Below are positions 5,224 to 8,564 of a DNA stretch of 8,564 bases, piece after piece. Both the position numbers and the translations under genes were made by a program. How positions within the stretch are numbered: position 1 is the stretch's first letter; each line of letters starts with the position of its first letter. The stretch is taken from positions 1-8,564 of the forward strand of contig JAOTWK010000133.1 in NCBI GenBank assembly GCA_029862935.1, given 5' to 3'. Source of the stretch: Gemmatimonadota bacterium. GTDB taxonomy: Bacteria; Gemmatimonadota; Gemmatimonadetes; Gemmatimonadales; GWC2-71-9. The notes below the pieces were generated by a model. It ran no database searches and was not told where the DNA came from. It worked only from the letters and a program-made list of their open reading frames with translations.

Positions 5224-6234
5224 GTGAGTGATACGGTTCGCGTAGGCGTAGTCGGGGCAGGCGCCATCGCGCAGGTTGCCCACTTGGTAGTGCTGAGCAA
5301 GCTCGAAGGCGTCGAGATTGCAGGACTGTGCGACATGGACATCCCCAAGGCGCAGGCGCTGTCGCGACGGTTCTCCGTCCCGTACCTCTACGATGACATC
5401 GAAGACCTCCTCGCACGGGGCAAACCCGACGCAGTCGTCATCTGCACGCCCAATCATCTCCACCAAGTCCACACGGTCAGTGCCCTGTCCGTCGGTGTCC
5501 CGGTGCTGTGTGAGCGTCCGCTCGCGTTGTCCGTGAGCGGGGTCGAGCGGGTGGGTGCCGCGCAAGAAGCCGCGGGTGTGCCGCTTTTGGTGGGCATGAA
5601 TCTCCGCTACCGGAACGACGTGCAAGCCGTGCGGTCGTTCCTTGTGGGCGGAGAACTCGGGTCGCTGAGAAACGTGAGGGCGCATTGGCACATATTCCGA
5701 CCGACGGGAATTCCAGCGGGCTGGCGAGAACGTCGGGCCGAGTCGGGGGGCGGCGCGATGCTCGACCTGGGGTTGCCGCTTCTGGATCTGGCACTGTGGC
5801 TGGCGGAATGTCCCGCGACGAAACGTGTGAGTGCCATGTTCAGCAGCCGGAACGGGACCAATCGCGTGGAAGATTTTGCCGGGGTGCATCTGCAATGCAC
5901 CGACGGCCACTCGGTCTTCATCGACGTGTCGTGGCGTCATGTCGGCCCCCAGGAGAAGTTCGGTTTCGAAATCGTTGGTGATCAAGGGTCGGCCTCCGTC
6001 GCTCCGCTCAGCGTGTACAAAGAGATGCACGGGGCCCCGGTCAACGTGACGCCGGAACTTGCCGACGACTCGCAGGACCCGTTCAGTCGTTCGTATCAGG
6101 CCGAGTGGGAGCACTTTCTGCGCATCGTGCGCGGCGAGACGCCGGCACCGGACTTGGCCGAGCAGTTGTTGTTGCATCAGACGATGGAGGCCATCCAACG
6201 GTCAGCCCGCGAGGGTCGCGAAGTCATTCTGTGA
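5224..6234 (+). CDS. Gfo/Idh/MocA family oxidoreductase homologue with altered active-site residues
   Basis: The family comprises cytosolic NAD(P)-dependent sugar and inositol dehydrogenases with a Rossmann domain and an alpha/beta substrate domain. The protein has 336 aa. The nucleotide-binding motif GVVGAGAIAQVAH is at 8-20, an acidic position after strand 2 reads CDMD at 36-39, and VVICTPNHLHQVHTVSAL at 71-88 is typical. The C-terminal domain begins near 125 with MNLRYR and includes GGGAMLDLGLPLLDLALWL at 175-193. Two hallmark positions differ. The E-K-P motif is E97-R98-P99 within VLCERPLAL, and the His of the DxGxH motif is Pro185, although D181 remains. Both residues normally serve substrate binding or proton transfer, so either the reaction differs or catalysis is lost. 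The substrate cannot be predicted. GTG 5224 is supported by AGGGAG. The stop overlaps the next start as GTGA. Confidence 0.92.
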   Translation: MSDTVRVGVVGAGAIAQVAHLVVLSKLEGVEIAGLCDMDIPKAQALSRRFSVPYLYDDIEDLLARGKPDAVVICTPNHLHQVHTVSALSVGVPVLCERPLALSVSGVERVGAAQEAAGVPLLVGMNLRYRNDVQAVRSFLVGGELGSLRNVRAHWHIFRPTGIPAGWRERRAESGGGAMLDLGLPLLDLALWLAECPATKRVSAMFSSRNGTNRVEDFAGVHLQCTDGHSVFIDVSWRHVGPQEKFGFEIVGDQGSASVAPLSVYKEMHGAPVNVTPELADDSQDPFSRSYQAEWEHFLRIVRGETPAPDLAEQLLLHQTMEAIQRSAREGREVIL

Positions 6235-7760
6235 AGCTCTTTGCACTGCCGAAAGATGACTGGCGCCTGATCGTCGGTGGGGCGGTGCTGGTGACCATCG
6301 CTTATCCGCCGTTCCATCTCATTCTCCCGTCGTTCCTCTGCGTGGTACCGGCCATCCTCCTCATTCTCGATGGTGAGCAGGATCCCTCTCCGTTTCGGCG
6401 GCACCTGGTCCAGGGTTTTTGGTTCGGGCTGCTCGCACACGGTCTCACGCTTTACTGGATGGTCGTCGCCCTGTGGCACTTCACCCCGCTGTCGGGGCTC
6501 GGGTACGCGGCCACCATTGTGATTCTGGCCCTCTACATGTCCTTGGTGTTTGCGGTGAGTGGATGGGTCACCCGCACCACCAAGGTGAGTCTCGTCATCA
6601 CGTTCCCGGTGCTGTGGACCGCGGCGGAGTGGGTTATTGGACATCAGGGGGAGGTCGGATTCCCCTGGCTCGGGCTCGGCTCGTCGTTGACGGGATATCC
6701 GGTACTCGTGCAGATCGCCGACATCGTCGGGGCCCGGGGGATCACGATGCTGCTGGTGCTGGCCAACGTCGCGTTGGCGCTGGCGTGGGTCGATCGCCGG
6801 CAACGGGCTCGAGCGCCGGTTCTCGTTGGGGGCGTGGTCATCGGCGTCATCGTCGCGGCGGCGTACGGGGTCGTGCGGGAGCGAGCGCTCCCTCTCCGGC
6901 CAGTCGGGACGATCGCGCTGCTACAGCCCAACGTCGGCTTTGAGGAGAAATGGGAGCCGGGGGCGCAGGACTCGATTCTCTACGCAACCCTCGATCTTGC
7001 CCGCACGGCGATCTCGGAGACCGCCCCCGACGTGGTGATCTGGCCTGAGGCAGCCGTGCCGGGATATTTCCACCGACACGCTGGCTGGCGCGCGGACATC
7101 AGCGAGCTCTCGCGCACGACGGGCGTGCCGCAACTCGTAGGTGGCTTGGATCTCGAGTGGGAGAGTGCCGACGAATACGACTATTTCAATGCGGCCTTCT
7201 GGTTCGACGAGACCGGCGATTTCGATCGTCAGCCCGTGTACCACAAGCGATACCTCGTGCCGATCACCGAGCGGGTGCCGTTCGTCAATCCTCGCTGGTT
7301 CAAGCTGCGATTCTTCGGTGGATTCGGGATTGGGCGTGAGCGGGCTGTCTATGAGACGCCCGTGGGCCGGTTCGGCGTCTTCATCTGCTACGAATCGGCG
7401 TTCGAGGACCTGCCGCGCGAGTACCGGGCTCGGGGAGCCGATTTTCTGGTGAACATCACGAACGATGCATGGTTTGGTCGCACGAGCGCTCCCTATCAGC
7501 ATGCCGCGCACTTGGTAATGCGAGCCATCGAGACGCGCGCCGGCATTGCACGGGCTGCCAACTCGGGGATCTCGGAATTCGTGGACCCGTTGGGGCGTGA
7601 GCACCGCCGCACGGGACTCTACCAAATGACCTTCGTCACCGATACGCTCATGACATCGGATGTGGTGCCGTTCTACACGCGCGTGGGTGACTGGGTGGGA
7701 CTGCTGTCGCTGGTTATGACGGTGGGACTGGTCGGCTTCGCGTTCTGGAGCAGACGGTGA
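6231..7760 (+). CDS. lnt: Apolipoprotein N-acyltransferase Lnt
   Basis: Lnt transfers an acyl chain from phospholipid to the N-terminal Cys of diacylated lipoproteins in the inner membrane, the last maturation step before sorting to the outer membrane. The protein has 509 aa, close to the E. coli length. The N-terminal 210 or so residues carry several hydrophobic membrane segments (about 13-47, 62-82, 90-110, 121-136, 155-186 and 197-213). A periplasmic nitrilase-like domain follows at about 225-470, and a last membrane segment (WVGLLSLVMTVGLVGFAFW) lies at 488-506. The catalytic triad is readable: E273 in WPEAAVPG, K339 in YHKRYLVPITERVPF and C386 in FICYESAFEDL, all very near the E. coli positions. 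GTG 6231 overlaps the preceding stop (GTGA), and the protein then starts MKLFALPKDDWRLIVGG just before the first membrane segment. The frame is open further upstream to 6105, but that part is the shadow of the oxidoreductase gene. Confidence 0.95.
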   Translation: MKLFALPKDDWRLIVGGAVLVTIAYPPFHLILPSFLCVVPAILLILDGEQDPSPFRRHLVQGFWFGLLAHGLTLYWMVVALWHFTPLSGLGYAATIVILALYMSLVFAVSGWVTRTTKVSLVITFPVLWTAAEWVIGHQGEVGFPWLGLGSSLTGYPVLVQIADIVGARGITMLLVLANVALALAWVDRRQRARAPVLVGGVVIGVIVAAAYGVVRERALPLRPVGTIALLQPNVGFEEKWEPGAQDSILYATLDLARTAISETAPDVVIWPEAAVPGYFHRHAGWRADISELSRTTGVPQLVGGLDLEWESADEYDYFNAAFWFDETGDFDRQPVYHKRYLVPITERVPFVNPRWFKLRFFGGFGIGRERAVYETPVGRFGVFICYESAFEDLPREYRARGADFLVNITNDAWFGRTSAPYQHAAHLVMRAIETRAGIARAANSGISEFVDPLGREHRRTGLYQMTFVTDTLMTSDVVPFYTRVGDWVGLLSLVMTVGLVGFAFWSRR

Positions 7761-8564
7761 CGCGATTTGGCGTCGACGTCGGCGGGACCTTCACCGACAT
7801 CGTCGCCGTGTCATCCGATGGCAGCGTCGAAGTCGGCAAAGTCCGCTCCACGCCTGGCGGGCTGCCGCCGTCGGCATGGATGGCGCTCGAATCTCACGGC
7901 ACCACGCCTCATGACTCCCTGATCCACGGCACGACGGTCGCCACCAACGCCCTGCTCGAGCGGAGCGGGGGCCGTACGGTCCTGCTGACCACGGCGGGAT
8001 TCGAGGACGTGCTCTGGCTGCGTCGGCAAGACCGGGCGGCGTTGTACGATCTCGCACGCGATCATCCGACACCCGTGATGGCGCGGAGTGATGTGGTTGG
8101 TGTCGATGAGCGTATCGGCGCACACGACGTTGTCCAGCGGCTCACGCCGGAAGAGATCGACCGGGTGGTGCTCGAGGTCGTGCAGCGTGCTCCGGCGGCC
8201 GTGGCCATATCGCTGCTCTTCAGTTTTCGCGATCCGTCGCACGAGCGCATGCTCGCCGCGGCCGTCAGTCGGGCGCTTCCAGACGTGCCGGTTGCAGCGA
8301 GCGCCGATGTGCTGCCGGTCTTTCGTGAGTACGAGCGCACGAGCACCACGGCCGTCGAGGCGTATCTCCGTCCGCTGGTTTCCGGATATCTCGAGCGCAT
8401 GATGGCCGAGGCATCCACCCGCGCGCTGACGGAGGTGCGCGTGATGGCATCGAACGGCGGCACGCTGAGTGTGGACCAGGCACGCAGTCGAGCGGCGGCA
8501 CTCGCCTTGTCCGGTCCGGCCGGCGGGGTGGAAGGCGCGCGGGTTGTGGCAGCGCAGTTGGACT
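7757..8564 (+). CDS. Hydantoinase/oxoprolinase A-subunit family protein (3' partial)
   Basis: The family covers ATP-dependent N-methylhydantoinase HyuA, 5-oxoprolinase and acetone/acetophenone carboxylase subunits, with an actin-like ATPase fold. The first 269 residues are visible and the frame stays open to the right edge. MTRFGVDVGGTFTDIVAV carries the N-terminal phosphate-binding motif (DVGGTFTD at 7-14). LIHGTTVATNALLER at 55-69 and TVLLTTAGFEDVLWLRR at 74-90 are characteristic of the N-terminal hydantoinase domain, as are VVGVDERI at 113-120 and VFREYERTSTTAVEAYLRP at 188-206. The second domain begins with VMASNGGTLS at 229-238 and LSGPAGGVEGAR at 251-262. GTG 7757 overlaps the lnt stop (GTGA), so the gene looks translationally coupled although its metabolism is unrelated. 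A B subunit may follow outside the window. The substrate cannot be told from this part. Confidence 0.93.
   Translation, partial: MTRFGVDVGGTFTDIVAVSSDGSVEVGKVRSTPGGLPPSAWMALESHGTTPHDSLIHGTTVATNALLERSGGRTVLLTTAGFEDVLWLRRQDRAALYDLARDHPTPVMARSDVVGVDERIGAHDVVQRLTPEEIDRVVLEVVQRAPAAVAISLLFSFRDPSHERMLAAAVSRALPDVPVAASADVLPVFREYERTSTTAVEAYLRPLVSGYLERMMAEASTRALTEVRVMASNGGTLSVDQARSRAAALALSGPAGGVEGARVVAAQLD

Noticed and set aside
5155..6198. 347-codon open frame on the minus strand opposite the oxidoreductase gene
   Set aside because: It is a complementary-frame shadow; the plus strand has clear family motifs and a ribosome binding site.
6105..6230. N-terminal extension of lnt
   Set aside because: It overlaps the end of the oxidoreductase gene in another frame and is not Lnt-like. 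GTG 6231 gives the expected start and length.
1..8564. tRNA, rRNA, insertion sequence, prophage or defence genes
   Set aside because: None seen on either strand; all substantial coding regions belong to core-type families with uniform composition.

Overview
The window is about 8.5 kb of GC-rich bacterial chromosome with every gene on the plus strand. It looks like ordinary core genome rather than an island: there are no transposases, integrases, tRNAs, CRISPR arrays or phage genes. The organism makes lipoproteins and an outer membrane, shown by an apolipoprotein N-acyltransferase, a lipobox protein and a predicted outer-membrane barrel. The group 1-like sigma factor is short (285 aa, no region 1.1). 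This combination fits a high-GC, outer-membrane-bearing phylum such as Gemmatimonadota. Acidobacteriota or relatives are not excluded. The assignment rests on remembered protein style, not on a search.

Left part (1-1096). The C-terminal 181 residues of an NtrC-family sigma-54 activator run in from the left edge. Behind its stop lies a 48-bp array of degenerate TCTCACG heptamers. Next is a small unrecognised gene of 83 or 89 codons, whose start is contested between a Shine-Dalgarno-preceded ATG and a leaderless-looking ATG. A 173-bp gap follows, holding an 8-bp perfect hairpin and a purine-rich ribosome-binding-like motif without a normal start codon.

Middle (1097-2027). A complete sigma-70 family factor stands alone, followed by a 7-bp hairpin without a T-tract.

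Right part (2028-8564). Six genes are packed as one apparent operon. They are rimO (ribosomal protein S12 methylthiotransferase), a SpoIID/LytB-domain lipoprotein, an exported barrel-like protein, a Gfo/Idh/MocA oxidoreductase homologue, lnt (apolipoprotein N-acyltransferase) and the start of a hydantoinase A/oxoprolinase subunit. Junctions are TGATG, a short overlap, a 10-bp gap, GTGA and GTGA, so translational coupling is likely. Three of the genes concern the envelope. The lipoprotein three genes upstream of lnt is a natural Lnt substrate, as all N-acylated lipoproteins are.

The strongest oddity is in the Gfo/Idh/MocA protein. The normally conserved E-K-P motif reads E-R-P, and the usual active-site His of the DxGxH motif is Pro, so its dehydrogenase chemistry is in doubt. 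I found no convincing undescribed multi-gene system here.
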